The notes: a model not told the origin generated them from the sequence alone. A stretch of 64,000 nucleotides of DNA from Reinekea blandensis MED297 (GCF_000153185.1 NZ_CH724150.1:431427-495426), one strand, 5' to 3'; numbered from the stretch's first letter, positions 17,860 through 28,183 are shown. Made by a program: numbers and translations.

Positions 17860-18909
17860 ATGACCACCCCTGAAAAACCCTCTCTGAGCTACAAAGACGC
17901 TGGTGTCGACATTGACGCTGGTAATGAACTCGTTGATCGAATCAAAGGTACGGTAAAGGCGACACGCCGGCCAGAAGTCCTCGGGGGGATCGGTGGTTTC
18001 GGTGCCTTGTGCCGCATTCCGGAAGGCTATAAAAAGCCGATTCTGGTGTCGGGCACTGATGGTGTCGGAACCAAGCTGAAACTGGCGATGGATCTGAATC
18101 GCCACGATACGATCGGAATCGATCTGGTGGCCATGTGTGTCAACGACCTGCTGGTCCTCGGGGCGGAACCGCTGTACTTCCTGGATTACTACGCCACCGG
18201 AAAACTGAATGTCGACGTCGCATCGCGGGTCGTTGAGGGAATCGGTGTCGGCTGCCAGCAATCTAATTGTGCACTGGTCGGTGGGGAAACCGCCGAGATG
18301 CCGGGCATGTATGACGGTGACGACTATGACCTGGCCGGCTTTTGTACTGGCGTGGTCGAAGAAGATCGGATCATCGATGGCAGCAAAGTCGCAGCGGGTG
18401 ATATCGTCATCGGTCTGCCCTCCTCCGGACCACATTCCAATGGCTATTCCCTGATCCGCAAGGTACTGGAGCACTCTGGTGCGGATCCGGAACAACCTCT
18501 GGGCGATTCAACCCTGGCCGATGCCCTGATGCAGCCAACACGCATTTACGTCAAATCGGTTCTGGCACTGCTGCAAGATCATCCGGTGAATGCGCTTTCA
18601 CACATCACCGGCGGCGGATTCTGGGAAAACCTCCCTCGCGTACTGCCGGATAACCTGGCGATTCACCTGGATGCCACACAGTGGCAGCGGCCTGCCGTTT
18701 TTGACTGGTTACAGGAACAAGGCAACATTACCGACGTTGAGATGCTGCGAACTTTCAACTGCGGTATTGGCATGGTTCTGATCGTCCCGGCTGATCGTTC
18801 AGATGACATCACCCAGAGACTGAATGAACTGGGCGAATCACCAGTCACCATCGGCGTTATCGAAGCGCGCAATGGCGAACCTGTGATCATTGATGGAATC
18901 CAGAACTGA
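17860..18909 (+). CDS. purM: Phosphoribosylformylglycinamidine cyclo-ligase (AIR synthetase)
   Basis: The 349-residue enzyme converts FGAM to AIR with ATP in purine synthesis. PurM blocks are [12 protein letters not shown] near the N-terminus, [63 protein letters not shown] and [12 protein letters not shown], all intact at the usual length. GGAG lies upstream of the ATG. It is followed directly by purN. Confidence 0.97.
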   Translation: MTTPEKPSLSYKDAGVDIDAGNELVDRIKGTVKATRRPEVLGGIGGFGALCRIPEGYKKPILVSGTDGVGTKLKLAMDLNRHDTIGIDLVAMCVNDLLVLGAEPLYFLDYYATGKLNVDVASRVVEGIGVGCQQSNCALVGGETAEMPGMYDGDDYDLAGFCTGVVEEDRIIDGSKVAAGDIVIGLPSSGPHSNGYSLIRKVLEHSGADPEQPLGDSTLADALMQPTRIYVKSVLALLQDHPVNALSHITGGGFWENLPRVLPDNLAIHLDATQWQRPAVFDWLQEQGNITDVEMLRTFNCGIGMVLIVPADRSDDITQRLNELGESPVTIGVIEARNGEPVIIDGIQN

Positions 18910-19560
18910 ATGAGCAAACGAATTGTTGTTCTGATCAGCGGCAGCGGCAGTAACCTTCAGGCGATCCTGGATCAGTGCGCTGCCGGGGATATCGACGGCC
19001 AAGTCACCGCGGTGATTTCCAACCGTCCCGACGTCTTGGGGCTGAGCCGGGCGGAAAAAGCCGGGGCGGATGCCATTACACTGGATCATAAACAGTTTGA
19101 AGATCGGGCAGCCTTTGATGCTGCCCTCGCCGAAGCCATTGACCAATACACGCCCGATCTGATCGTCCTGGCCGGCTTCATGCGGATTCTGACCAAGTCG
19201 TTTGTCGATCGCTACCATGGCCGTATGCTGAACATTCATCCATCACTACTGCCTAAATATCCGGGACTGGATACCCATCAGCGCGCGCTGGACGCCGGCG
19301 ATCATGAGGCAGGCGCTACCGTTCACCTGGTAACCGCCGAACTGGATGGTGGTCCGCTCATTGCGCAAGCCAAGGTTGCCATCAGCGAAGACGATACGGT
19401 ACAAACGCTGAACCGAAAGGTGCTCGCTCAGGAACATCACCTCTATCCTGAAGTTGTACGCTGGTTTTGTTCGGGTCGCTTAACCTTTGCTGAAGGCTTA
19501 CCTCAACTTGATGGCGAAGTTCTTCAATTTCCCTACCTTTTCACTGATACTAACGCCTGA
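18910..19560 (+). CDS. purN: Phosphoribosylglycinamide formyltransferase (GART)
   Basis: This 216-residue enzyme transfers a formyl group from 10-formyl-THF to GAR. ISGSGSNLQAILD, SNRPDVLGL, LAGFMRILT, NIHPSLLPKYPG and GATVHLVT are the PurN blocks, including the catalytic Asn-His pair (NIHPS). The start codon follows the purM stop without a gap, so the two are co-translated. Length is normal. Confidence 0.96.
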   Translation: MSKRIVVLISGSGSNLQAILDQCAAGDIDGQVTAVISNRPDVLGLSRAEKAGADAITLDHKQFEDRAAFDAALAEAIDQYTPDLIVLAGFMRILTKSFVDRYHGRMLNIHPSLLPKYPGLDTHQRALDAGDHEAGATVHLVTAELDGGPLIAQAKVAISEDDTVQTLNRKVLAQEHHLYPEVVRWFCSGRLTFAEGLPQLDGEVLQFPYLFTDTNA

Positions 19561-19580
19561 ACTCAACAAAGGCGTTGTTT

Positions 19581-20306
19581 ATGTTGCGCACGATCTGCGT
19601 GCTGCTGATAACTCTCATCGGTAGCGCGCTCTCATTCGCTCAATCCGAACTGAGCGACTACCGGGCGGAGATCCGCGCGGTTCGTCACGGTGCCATCGAT
19701 ATCAAGTCCGAAGGCTACATTTCATTTAACCATACAGACCAGAACAGCTGGCAACTCAAGGTTCGGTTAAACGACGGCCCGCTCAAACTGTCTGAAACCA
19801 CTCATGGCGAAATCACTGACGATGGCCTCTATCGACCATTGGACTTTGAACGCCGCCTGAAGATCCTCTTTTACCGGGAAGACATTAACTGGCGCTTTGA
19901 CTGGGCAAAGCAGACCGTCAGCGGACAGGTGAAAAAAGACAGCCACAGTCACCCGCTGAGAGAACTCATTCACGACCCGAACAGCTTTCAGATTCCGATG
20001 AGACAGGGTTTGAAAGCCGGCGAAACCGAGTTCAACTTCCGTTTTATGCGCTACAGCCGGCCCGATGATCTGGCCTTTGAAGTCGTCGGCGAAGAACTGC
20101 TTACGCTTGCCGGAGGCCGGGTCCATACGCTCATCATCCGCCAAACGGACCCGCTGCGACGCGATGAAAAAAAGCTGATCTGGGTGGCGAAAGACCATAA
20201 TTTCATTCCGGTAAGATTCTCAACCTATGATGATGGCAAACTGAAAGATGAGCTGGTCGTCGAAAAACTGTGGGTCGATGGAAAAGAAGTTCGCTTTAAT
20301 CCCTGA
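19581..20306 (+). CDS. DUF3108 secreted protein
   Basis: The protein of about 241 residues opens with a signal peptide (LRTICVLLITLIGSALSFA). The mature part is beta-rich with the DUF3108 pattern: YRAEIRAVRHGAIDIKSEG, then LRELIHDPNSFQIPMRQGL and WVAKDHNFIPVRF. The fold may bind a lipid or glycan in the periplasm; function is not established. ATG was chosen because AAAGGCG precedes it; a TTG two codons earlier is also open. It is third in the purM-purN operon, an arrangement conserved in pseudomonads. Confidence 0.86.
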   Translation: MLRTICVLLITLIGSALSFAQSELSDYRAEIRAVRHGAIDIKSEGYISFNHTDQNSWQLKVRLNDGPLKLSETTHGEITDDGLYRPLDFERRLKILFYREDINWRFDWAKQTVSGQVKKDSHSHPLRELIHDPNSFQIPMRQGLKAGETEFNFRFMRYSRPDDLAFEVVGEELLTLAGGRVHTLIIRQTDPLRRDEKKLIWVAKDHNFIPVRFSTYDDGKLKDELVVEKLWVDGKEVRFNP

Positions 20307-20324
20307 CCTCACCAAGGAGCAAGC

Positions 20325-21320
20325 ATGAAAGTCGCTGTTTTCAGCAGCAAACCTTACGACAAAACTCATCTTGAAAATGCCAATCAGGGCCAGCATGAAT
20401 TCACCTTCTTTGAGCCCCACTTGGACGAACAGACCGCAGCATTGTCAGCCGGCTTTGACGCGGTCTGTTGCTTCGTCAACGATACATTGAGCGCCGAAGT
20501 CATCGACACCTTGGCTAATAACCAGGTCCAATTAATCGCACTTCGTTGCGCCGGATTTAATAATGTCGATCTGGCACAAGCTGAAAAACGCGGGCTCACC
20601 GTTGCCAGAGTCCCGGAATATTCGCCTTATGCGGTCGCCGAACATGCCGTCGCACTGGCCATGTCACTTAACCGAAATCTGCATCGTGCGCACAATCGGG
20701 TTCGTGAAAATGACTACTCGCTGCATGGTCTGTTGGGTTTTGACATGCATGGCAAAACCGTGGGGGTTATCGGGACCGGTAAAATCGGTATCGCCTTTAT
20801 CCGCATCATGGTGGGCTTTGGCTGCCGGGTCATCTGTTCAGATCCTTACCCCAACCCCGAGGCAGAGCACGCTGGCGCGCAATACGTCTCTCTGGACACC
20901 CTATGGTCCGACAGCGATATCATTTCGCTTCACTGCCCTTTGGTCCCTGCGACCCGTCATCTGATCAACCAGGACAGTCTGAGTCAGATGAAACCCGGCG
21001 TCATGCTGTTAAACACCAGCCGGGGAGCGTTAATCGATACTCAGGCGGTCATTGATGCACTGAAAACCGGGCAGATCGGCTACCTGGGGTTAGACGTTTA
21101 CGAAGAAGAGGCGGATCTGTTCTTTGAGGACAACTCCAATGAAATTCTGCGTGACGACACCTTCGCCCGTCTGTTGACCTTCAAAAACGTCATGATCACC
21201 GGACATCAGGCTTTTTTCACCAATGAAGCCCTCAGCGCTATTGCCAGAGTGACGATCGAGAATCTTTCCGGTTTTGCCGAAGGCAAGCCCGAACGCATCT
21301 GCCTCGTGAGCACAAGTTAA
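20325..21320 (+). CDS. ldhA: D-lactate dehydrogenase (NAD, fermentative LdhA type)
   Basis: The 331-residue D-2-hydroxyacid dehydrogenase reduces pyruvate to D-lactate. It has the N-terminal substrate part (AVFSSKPYDK, RCAGFNNVDL), the NAD loop GVIGTGKIG, NTSRGALIDT and the catalytic His in TGHQAFFT. VAEHAVALAMSLNRNLHRAHNRVRENDYSL is the LdhA-type segment (shown here as two joined blocks, VAEHAVALAM and NRNLHRAHNRVRE). AAGGAGCAAGC precedes the ATG. It is 18 bp after DUF3108 but is probably its own unit in function. Confidence 0.93.
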   Translation: MKVAVFSSKPYDKTHLENANQGQHEFTFFEPHLDEQTAALSAGFDAVCCFVNDTLSAEVIDTLANNQVQLIALRCAGFNNVDLAQAEKRGLTVARVPEYSPYAVAEHAVALAMSLNRNLHRAHNRVRENDYSLHGLLGFDMHGKTVGVIGTGKIGIAFIRIMVGFGCRVICSDPYPNPEAEHAGAQYVSLDTLWSDSDIISLHCPLVPATRHLINQDSLSQMKPGVMLLNTSRGALIDTQAVIDALKTGQIGYLGLDVYEEEADLFFEDNSNEILRDDTFARLLTFKNVMITGHQAFFTNEALSAIARVTIENLSGFAEGKPERICLVSTS

Positions 21321-21329
21321 CACCCAAAA

Positions 21330-21345
21330 GCCCTGCATCCAGGGC
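21330..21345 (+). terminator. Weak hairpin after ldhA
   Basis: GCCCTG and CAGGGC form a 6-bp stem with a CATC loop 9 bp after the stop. Only a short TTT follows, so termination strength is doubtful. Confidence 0.4.
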
Positions 21346-21403
21346 CGTTTCGTAAAAACCTACCGACCAATCGATTTAATAGGTAAATTATATGACTGTT
21401 TTA

Positions 21404-21429
21404 ATAGCACCGTAACACCGATGTGCTAT
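21404..21429. promoter_or_regulatory. Inverted repeat upstream of the peroxiredoxin gene
   Basis: ATAGCAC and GTGCTAT are 7-bp arms separated by 12 bp, about 100 bp before the peroxiredoxin start. The spacing suits a dimeric regulator on one helix face. It does not clearly match the OxyR pattern as I read it. Confidence 0.4.
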
Positions 21430-21530
21430 CGTAGCCCTCGTGACTCTCTTGTTAGGTTTGCTGATTCCGGTATCCGCCTGACGCAAGCACGTTGTCACGC
21501 TCTCTCAACACCAGATAGCGAGGAAATACC

Positions 21531-22184
21531 ATGGCACTACGAATCAATGATGTTGTTCCGAATCTGGACCTAGTCACCGACCAGGGTAACTTCAAACTGC
21601 ACGATTTTATCGGCGACAACTGGGCCATTCTGTTCAGTCACCCGAAAGATTTCACTCCCGTCTGCACGACAGAGTTCGGCGCAGTCTCTCAGCTTGCCGA
21701 TGAATGGGAAAAGCGCGGCACCAAAGTGATTGGTCTGTCCGTTGACGGCGTCGACGAACACAAACAGTGGAAAGCTGACATTGAAAAATTTGCCGGGGCG
21801 AAAGCCGGCTTCCCGATCATTGCCGACGATGACCTGGCCGTTTCGAAAGCCCTCGATATGCTGCCGGCAGAAGCCTACCTCCCGGACGGTCGCACCGCAG
21901 CAGACTCAGCCAGTGTCCGCGTGGTATTCATTTTCAGTCCCGATAAGAAACTGCAACTGTCGATGACCTACCCAATGTCCGTTGGCCGTAACTTTGCAGA
22001 AGTACTGCGCGCACTCGACGCACTGCAGGCAACCTATGGCAACCCGATTGCCACACCGGCTAACTGGCAGCAAGGTCAGGATGTGATCGTGGCACTGTCA
22101 CTCAATGACGAACAGGCAAAAGAAAAATTTGGCGACATCGATGTCAAACTGCCCTACCTCAGGACCACGAAATACCCATCGTGA
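21531..22184 (+). CDS. 1-Cys peroxiredoxin (Prx6/LsfA type)
   Basis: The 217-residue enzyme reduces peroxides. DFTPVCTTEFG holds the peroxidatic Cys45, and no other Cys is present, which defines the 1-Cys class. The C-terminal extension typical of Prx6 (VDVKLPYLRTTKYPS-like end, here KLPYLRTTKYPS) and SMTYPMSVGRNF agree. Such enzymes need an outside thiol or other donor. GAGGAAAT precedes the ATG. It has its own promoter region with an inverted repeat and a strong terminator. Confidence 0.93.
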   Translation: MALRINDVVPNLDLVTDQGNFKLHDFIGDNWAILFSHPKDFTPVCTTEFGAVSQLADEWEKRGTKVIGLSVDGVDEHKQWKADIEKFAGAKAGFPIIADDDLAVSKALDMLPAEAYLPDGRTAADSASVRVVFIFSPDKKLQLSMTYPMSVGRNFAEVLRALDALQATYGNPIATPANWQQGQDVIVALSLNDEQAKEKFGDIDVKLPYLRTTKYPS

Positions 22185-22192
22185 TAAACGAC

Positions 22193-22220
22193 AAAGGCAC
22201 CGCTCAGCGGTGCCTTTTTT
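22193..22220 (+). terminator. Strong intrinsic terminator after the peroxiredoxin gene
   Basis: AAAGGCACCGCT, a CA loop and AGCGGTGCCTTTTTT form a 12-bp stem ending in six T. It starts 9 bp after the stop codon. Confidence 0.9.
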
Positions 22221-22244
22221 GTCTACTAGAGATTCCCAGCCGAC

Positions 22245-24416
22245 TTACTGACGCTTAGCCTGTTGGCGATAAGCATGTAGCAATGGCTCTGTGTAACCAT
22301 TGGGCTGGTCCGTCCCTTTCAACACCAAATCGACCGCCGCCTGAAAGGCAACACTGCGATCAAAGTCCGGGCTCATCGCTCGATAATCCGGATCTTGCGC
22401 ATTTTGGTCATCGACCACCTTAGCCATCCGCTTCAGCGTTTCCATAACCTGGGCTTCATTGGTGACGCCGTGCAGTAACCAGTTTGCCATGTGCTGACTT
22501 GAAATCCGAAGCGTCGCACGATCTTCCATCAACCCGACGTTATTGATATCCGGCACTTTAGAACAGCCGACACCCTGTTCGACCCAACGAACCACGTAAC
22601 CGAGAATGCCCTGTGCATTGTTATCGAGTTCGTTCTGAATCTCCTCAGCCGTCAAACTGTCTGGATCGTCTAACAATGGAATTTGCAGAATCTCATCCCG
22701 AGACGCCGACGTTCGCGTTTTCAATGACTCCTGCAGATCAAAAACATTCACCTGATGATAATGCGTACTGTGCAGTGTCGCGCCATTCGGTGATGGCACC
22801 CACGCAGTGGTGGCGCCTGACTTCGGATGCCCAATCTTCTGTTCCAGCATGGCTGCCATTTCATCAGGCATGGCCCACATGCCCTTGCCGATTTGCGCCT
22901 TGCCGGGCAAGCCACAGGCAAGGCCGACATCAACATTGCTGTTTTCGTAGGCCTGAATCCAGGTAGATGCTTTCATCTGCCCTTTCGGAACCATCACCCC
23001 AGCACGCATACTGGTATGAATTTCATCCCCGGTTCGATCCAGGAATCCGGTATTAATGAAGACCACGCGGTCACTGGCTTCTCGGATACAAGCCTTGAGA
23101 TTCAACGTCGTTCGGCGCTCTTCATCCATAATGCCGACTTTCAACGTACGCGCCGGCAATCCCAGAGCCCGCTCGATCCGCTCGAACAGGGTCACAGTGA
23201 ACGCAACCTCTTCAGGTCCGTGCATCTTTGGCTTAACAATATAAACGCTGCCACGTCGACTGTTACGCAACGCACCCAGACCTTTCAAGTCGTGCAGAGC
23301 GGCCAGCACCGTCACCATGCCATCGAGAATGCCTTCGGGTATTTCGTCGCCCTTTGCATTCAGTACTGCAGGATTCGTCATCAGATGACCGACATTGCGC
23401 ACAAACATCAGGCTACGCCCGTGCAAAGTAAAGGTTTCGCCGTTGCCTGCCGTATACTCCCGGTCAGTTTCCAGGCGACGGGTCATCGTCTGTCCGCCTT
23501 TGTTAAACTCGGCCGTCAGCGTGCCTCGCATCAGCCCCAGCCAGTTACGATAAACTTCCACTTTGTCTTCAGCGTCCACCGCTGCAACGGAATCTTCGCA
23601 GTCCATGATGGTCGTGATGGCCGCCTCGACCAACAAATCTTTCACACCCGCTGGGTCAGTCTTACCAATGGGATGATTTGCATCGATCTGCACTTCAACA
23701 TGCAACCCATTGTGTCGAAACAGAATCGCTTCCGGCGCTCCCGGATCGCCACGATAACCAACAAACGACTCCGGATTCTGTAACCCGGTAGGCTCGCCAC
23801 CTTGCAGGGTCATCAGCAGTTCACCGTTTACAATGGCGTATCGAGTGACGCGACCATGCTCGCCTAACTCCAATGGAGCCACCTGGTCGAGATGATTTTT
23901 TGCAAAATCGATGACCTTCTGACCACGAACCGGGTTGTAGCCCCCCGTTCGTTCAGCGCCACCGTCTTCGGAAATCGCATCCGTGCCATACAACGCATCA
24001 TACAAAGAACCCCAACGCGCATTCGCCGCGTTGAGTGCAAACCGGGCGTTTTTGACCGGCACCACCAGTTGGGGGCCCGCCTGTTGCGCAATCTCGTCAT
24101 CAACATTGTCTGTGGTCACCTGAAAATCTTCAGGTTCGGGCAACAGATAGCCGATGTCGGTCAGAAAGGTTTTATAAGCTTCAGCGTCATGCGGTTGACC
24201 GGCGCGTGCCTGATGCCAACGATCAATATCGGCCTGCAACGCATCGCGTTTCGCCAGCAATGCCTGATTGACCGGCCCCAAATCGTTAAAAATGGATTCC
24301 AACTCAGCCCAGAACGCATCCGCCTGAACGCCAGTGCCTGGAATCATCTCATCCGATATCAGCGCAGCAAGCTCTCTGGCAACCTTGAGAGTGCCCAATT
24401 GTATGTAGTCGGTCAT
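22245..24416 (-). CDS. glcB: Malate synthase G
   Basis: This large monomeric enzyme (723 residues) condenses glyoxylate and acetyl-CoA to malate, the second step of the glyoxylate shunt. Blocks seen include [92 protein letters not shown] and the C-terminal [13 protein letters not shown]. The start MTDYIQLG was preferred to an upstream one; AAGG lies 8 nt before it. It is followed on the map by a LysR gene and aceA. Confidence 0.97.
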   Translation of the reverse strand: MTDYIQLGTLKVARELAALISDEMIPGTGVQADAFWAELESIFNDLGPVNQALLAKRDALQADIDRWHQARAGQPHDAEAYKTFLTDIGYLLPEPEDFQVTTDNVDDEIAQQAGPQLVVPVKNARFALNAANARWGSLYDALYGTDAISEDGGAERTGGYNPVRGQKVIDFAKNHLDQVAPLELGEHGRVTRYAIVNGELLMTLQGGEPTGLQNPESFVGYRGDPGAPEAILFRHNGLHVEVQIDANHPIGKTDPAGVKDLLVEAAITTIMDCEDSVAAVDAEDKVEVYRNWLGLMRGTLTAEFNKGGQTMTRRLETDREYTAGNGETFTLHGRSLMFVRNVGHLMTNPAVLNAKGDEIPEGILDGMVTVLAALHDLKGLGALRNSRRGSVYIVKPKMHGPEEVAFTVTLFERIERALGLPARTLKVGIMDEERRTTLNLKACIREASDRVVFINTGFLDRTGDEIHTSMRAGVMVPKGQMKASTWIQAYENSNVDVGLACGLPGKAQIGKGMWAMPDEMAAMLEQKIGHPKSGATTAWVPSPNGATLHSTHYHQVNVFDLQESLKTRTSASRDEILQIPLLDDPDSLTAEEIQNELDNNAQGILGYVVRWVEQGVGCSKVPDINNVGLMEDRATLRISSQHMANWLLHGVTNEAQVMETLKRMAKVVDDQNAQDPDYRAMSPDFDRSVAFQAAVDLVLKGTDQPNGYTEPLLHAYRQQAKRQ

Positions 24417-24531
24417 GTCACTTACCTTCTGCTCGTTCTTGTTGTGCTTCCAGAATAAAGACGAGGACCAAATCCAGCTAATCAATTAAATTTATAATTC
24501 ACATTCACAGTAATTATTATAGGGTCCACCT

Positions 24532-25482
24532 TTAAAAATAAGGTGCTGGAATTTCTTCAGCGACGTCGATAATCAAGCGTCGAATCCAGCGATGCGCCGG
24601 ATCATGGTGAAGCAAAGGACTCCACACCATTTTCAGCAGCAAAGAAGGAATCTCAAAGGGCGGCGCCTTAACGGCCAACCGCGGGTTACGCGCCTGCAAA
24701 TGCGCGGCACGCGCCGGAATGGTCACAACCAGGTCGTTTTCCTCTGCCAATAACATGGCGGCCTGATAGTGCCGGGTAAAGACGGCGATATCCCGCTTTT
24801 TACCCATCTGGTGCAGCACTTCATCAACAAATCCGAGCTTCTGAACATCGCTCGGGTCCACGCCCACACCCACGCCATAACCGGTCTTACTGACCCAGAC
24901 ATGGCGGGCCTGCAGGTAATTAGTCAGACTGAAGTTTTCAAGAATCGGGTTGTCTGCAGACAGCATGCAACAGAAGTTATCGGTCCAGACGGTCATCTGG
25001 TGAAACGACTGCGGCAACTGGTCAAACCGGTTGATCACCATGTCTACCCGACCCTGCTCAACATCGGTAAAGCTGACATCGCTGGGCGTCATGATGTCCA
25101 ACGCCACATTCGGCGCCTCGACGGTCAAACGCTTCAACAGAGCCGGTATCAGAGTTGATTCAGCATAGTCACTGGCCATGATCCGGAACACCCGATGACT
25201 CTCATGAGCATCAAAGTGAGCTCGCGGCTGCACGACTTTTTCCAGCGACTGCAAGGCCAGACGCAACATCGGCTCCAGCTCCCGAGCCCGCTCGGTCGGC
25301 GTCATACCGTCGCTGGTTCGAATCAGCAACGGGTCCTCAAACAGATCCCGCAATCGACGCAGCCCGTTACTCATCGCAGGCTGGCTTATGCCCAATTTAT
25401 GGGCCGCCTTTGTGACACTTCGCTCTCTCAGCAAAGCATCGAGATAGACCAGAAGGTTCATATCCACTCGGCTTAAGTGCAT
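24532..25482 (-). CDS. LysR family transcriptional regulator
   Basis: The 316-residue protein has an N-terminal winged helix (about 5-65; MNLLVYLDALLRERSVTKAA, KLGISQPAMSNGLRRLR) and a periplasmic-binding-like effector domain. It lies between glcB and aceA and is divergent from aceA with about 210 bp between starts, so control of the glyoxylate shunt is likely (inference from position). GGAG lies 9 nt before the ATG. The effector is unknown. Confidence 0.92.
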   Translation of the reverse strand: MHLSRVDMNLLVYLDALLRERSVTKAAHKLGISQPAMSNGLRRLRDLFEDPLLIRTSDGMTPTERARELEPMLRLALQSLEKVVQPRAHFDAHESHRVFRIMASDYAESTLIPALLKRLTVEAPNVALDIMTPSDVSFTDVEQGRVDMVINRFDQLPQSFHQMTVWTDNFCCMLSADNPILENFSLTNYLQARHVWVSKTGYGVGVGVDPSDVQKLGFVDEVLHQMGKKRDIAVFTRHYQAAMLLAEENDLVVTIPARAAHLQARNPRLAVKAPPFEIPSLLLKMVWSPLLHHDPAHRWIRRLIIDVAEEIPAPYF

Positions 25483-25515
25483 ATTAATAATCTCCGATGC
25501 ATTTCAATTATTTTT

Positions 25516-25567
25516 AGCGAAATTTCGCTGGATTTAAAAATTACACCAACTTAAATTCACCTAAGTT
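25516..25567. promoter_or_regulatory. Two inverted repeats in the LysR/aceA divergent region
   Basis: AGCGAAATTTCGCT (25516-25529) is a perfect 14-bp palindrome that also contains the T-N11-A spacing common in LysR boxes when flanking bases are included. AACTTA-N8-TAAGTT (25548-25567) is a second inverted repeat. Both lie 35-85 bp upstream of the LysR start in AT-rich DNA, fit for an autoregulatory and an aceA operator. Confidence 0.5.
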
Positions 25568-25694
25568 ATGGCGAAAATTATACATATAAATTAGACGAAT
25601 CATAGTCGCAAACCTATTGTTTGGGCATCGGCGATGAGGAACGGACGCAAACCACCCCTGGTCGCACTGGTAAAACAAGAAGAGGATATTCGAC

Positions 25695-27305
25695 ATGACG
25701 ACCCGAACTGAGTCTGACTACAAAACCAATCTGCAAGCTGCAGAGCAATTGAAAAAAGCCGCCGGTACCTCCTGGGATGCCATTGACCCTGAGGCCGTTG
25801 CCCGTATGCGTGCTCAAAACCGGTTCCAGACCGGCCTGGACATTGCCCGCTACACGGCAAAGATCATGCGGGAAGATATGGCGGCTTATGATGCCGACAA
25901 CAGCAAGTACACCCAATCTCTGGGCTGCTGGCATGGCTTTGTTGGCCAACAGAAGATGATTTCCATTAAAAAGCATTTTGGTAACACCAAAGGTCGCTAC
26001 CTCTACCTTTCTGGCTGGATGGTTGCGGCACTGCGTTCTGAGTTCGGTCCTCTGCCAGACCAGTCAATGCATGAAAAAACCGCCGTTCCGTCACTGATTG
26101 AAGAGCTGTACACCTTCCTGCGACAAGCTGATGCCCGTGAACTCGGCGGTCTGTTCCGTGAACTGGACGCGGCTCGCAAAGCCGGCGACGAACTGAAAGC
26201 ACAGGACATTCAGAAACAGATCGACAACCATGAGACCCATGTCGTGCCGATCATTGCCGACATCGATGCCGGTTTCGGTAACGAAGAAGCCACCTACTTG
26301 TTGGCGAAGAAAATGATCGAAGCCGGTGCCTGCTGCATTCAGATTGAAAACCAGGTCGCCGACGAAAAGCAATGTGGTCACCAAGACGGCAAAGTGACTG
26401 TTCCGCACGATGATTTCCACGCAAAAATCCGTGCCGTTCGTTATGCCTTCCTCGAGTTGGGTGTCGACGATGGTGTGATCGTAGCCCGCACCGACTCACT
26501 GGGTGCCGGTCTGACCAAACAGATTGCCGTTGTGAATGAAGAAGGCGATCAGGGTGACATTTACAACAGCTTCCTCGATGTCGAAGAAGTCAGTACCGAA
26601 ACCATGAATCAAGGCGACGTAGTCATCAAAAAAGGTGACAAGCTGCTGCGACCTAAACGACTGCCATCAGGTCTCTACCAGTTCCGTAAAGATACCGGTG
26701 AAGATCGTTGCGTGTTCGACTGTATCGAAGCCATGAAGGCCGGTGCTGACCTGCTGTGGATCGAAACTGAAAAACCACATGTTGGCCAGATCGGTGGCAT
26801 GGTTGATCGCATTCGCGAAGAAGTGCCAAACGCTAAGCTTGTTTACAACAACTCGCCATCGTTCAACTGGACATTGAGCTTCCGTCAGCAGGTGTTCGAT
26901 GCCTGGGCCGAAGCGGGTCAGGATGTCTCACGCTACAACCGCGACGACCTGATGAGCATTGAGTACGATGAAACGGAACTGGCGAAAGAAGCGGATCGTC
27001 GCATCCAGAGCTTCCAGGCGGATGCCGCTGCGAATGCAGGCATTTTCCATCACCTGATCACGCTGCCAACGTACCACACGACCGCATTGTCTACAGACAA
27101 CCTGGCGAAAGAGTACTTCGGTGAAGCGGGCATGCTCGGCTACGTCGCCGGTGTACAGCGCAAAGAAATTCGTCAGAAAATTGCCTGTGTCCGCCACCAG
27201 AACATGGCTGGCTCCGACATCGGTGACGATCATAAAGAATACTTCTCAGGCGATAATGCACTGAAAGCGGCCGGTGAAGACAACACCATGAATCAGTTTG
27301 CCTGA
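25695..27305 (+). CDS. aceA: Isocitrate lyase (long form)
   Basis: The 536-residue enzyme splits isocitrate to glyoxylate and succinate. The catalytic loop reads EKQCGHQDGK with Cys227, where shorter bacterial forms have KKCGH. ADIDAGFGNEEATYLL, CIQIENQ, ARTDSLGA, LLWIETEKP and YNNSPSFNW are the other blocks. The length matches the pseudomonad/marine long form rather than the 434-residue E. coli type. AAGAGGA precedes the ATG. A strong terminator follows. Confidence 0.96.
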   Translation: MTTRTESDYKTNLQAAEQLKKAAGTSWDAIDPEAVARMRAQNRFQTGLDIARYTAKIMREDMAAYDADNSKYTQSLGCWHGFVGQQKMISIKKHFGNTKGRYLYLSGWMVAALRSEFGPLPDQSMHEKTAVPSLIEELYTFLRQADARELGGLFRELDAARKAGDELKAQDIQKQIDNHETHVVPIIADIDAGFGNEEATYLLAKKMIEAGACCIQIENQVADEKQCGHQDGKVTVPHDDFHAKIRAVRYAFLELGVDDGVIVARTDSLGAGLTKQIAVVNEEGDQGDIYNSFLDVEEVSTETMNQGDVVIKKGDKLLRPKRLPSGLYQFRKDTGEDRCVFDCIEAMKAGADLLWIETEKPHVGQIGGMVDRIREEVPNAKLVYNNSPSFNWTLSFRQQVFDAWAEAGQDVSRYNRDDLMSIEYDETELAKEADRRIQSFQADAAANAGIFHHLITLPTYHTTALSTDNLAKEYFGEAGMLGYVAGVQRKEIRQKIACVRHQNMAGSDIGDDHKEYFSGDNALKAAGEDNTMNQFA

Positions 27306-27338
27306 TTAACCAGCAACACACTCCCCAAAAGTGTTATT

Positions 27339-27362
27339 GGCGGCCAAAAGGCCGCCTTTTTT
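27339..27362 (+). terminator. Strong intrinsic terminator after aceA
   Basis: GGCGGCC, an AAAA loop and GGCCGCC form a 7-bp GC stem followed by TTTTTT, 34 bp after the stop. Confidence 0.9.
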
Positions 27363-27406
27363 ATGTTCGTTGAGTTCGTTACCTATCAAACAGATGAGCA
27401 AAACGT

Positions 27407-28183
27407 TTATTCCGGCATCTGCAATGTTGTGGATGCCCAATAGCTTTGCCAAGACCACTCGTTATCAGGCTCATGCACCAAATGAAGCGCGTTCAGCAAG
27501 ACCTGATCACCCGGGCGTAACGCTCTGATCAGCAGTTGCCCTTGTGCATTCGTCCGATAGAACGTCGGTTCGATGGTTTTTGCCGGTTGTGCAGGTTGCT
27601 TAACGTACACCTTTACCGAATGGTCCGATGCCGGCTCGGAGTCAAAGTAAAGGGTCGCCATCAGGCTATGCTCAGACTCGGGCTGCACCACCCATTCATA
27701 ACGCAACCCAAGTCGCTCATCCTGCCAACGGTGGTTACCGCTGCTCAGCAATGTTTTCGCAAAGCGCTGATACTGCTCCTTGACCGGACCGGCTGCCGGC
27801 GCCGGCAACGTTACGCCAATGGCCTCATGTTCGACAAAATCCTGAAACTCCGACCAGGCGTCATATTGCAAATCAAACTTGGGGGTAACGGTGCTCACGA
27901 TGGCACTGCCGTCATCCGGGAGAGCAACGGACAAGGCCGGACGTGCCGCAAAACGCGGCGATAACGCCGTTGGCTCCCCGCCCAGCCAAATCGCGACTTG
28001 GTCGGCGTTAAAAGGCAGAAAGACCAGCGATTCACCCAAAAAACCCTGCCCTATTCGCCATTCTATGGCAATCTCTTCCCCAGGTGTGCTCGTATAGGCC
28101 TCGGGTTCAAGCCAGAAATCGTGCGCCTGCACCGTTGCTACAGCGAACAGGTACACCATCAATGGAATGCATATCTTTTTCAT
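27407..28183 (-). CDS. DUF4198 periplasmic protein
   Basis: The 258-residue protein has a cleavable signal peptide (ICIPLMVYLFAVATVQA) and begins the mature chain with HDFWLEPE. This N-terminal His and the FWLEP motif are the DUF4198 hallmark, a family resembling the periplasmic component of nickel or cobalt uptake systems. The rest is beta-rich, ending with PGDQVLLNALHLVHEP. It faces the HupE/UreJ gene with only 19 bp between starts, which suggests joint control and a shared metal substrate (inference). Confidence 0.83.
   Translation of the reverse strand: MKKICIPLMVYLFAVATVQAHDFWLEPEAYTSTPGEEIAIEWRIGQGFLGESLVFLPFNADQVAIWLGGEPTALSPRFAARPALSVALPDDGSAIVSTVTPKFDLQYDAWSEFQDFVEHEAIGVTLPAPAAGPVKEQYQRFAKTLLSSGNHRWQDERLGLRYEWVVQPESEHSLMATLYFDSEPASDHSVKVYVKQPAQPAKTIEPTFYRTNAQGQLLIRALRPGDQVLLNALHLVHEPDNEWSWQSYWASTTLQMPE

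Noticed and set aside
22827-23783. 318-codon plus-strand frame inside glcB
   Set aside because: Long because of base composition; it lies wholly antisense to malate synthase G and has no domain pattern.
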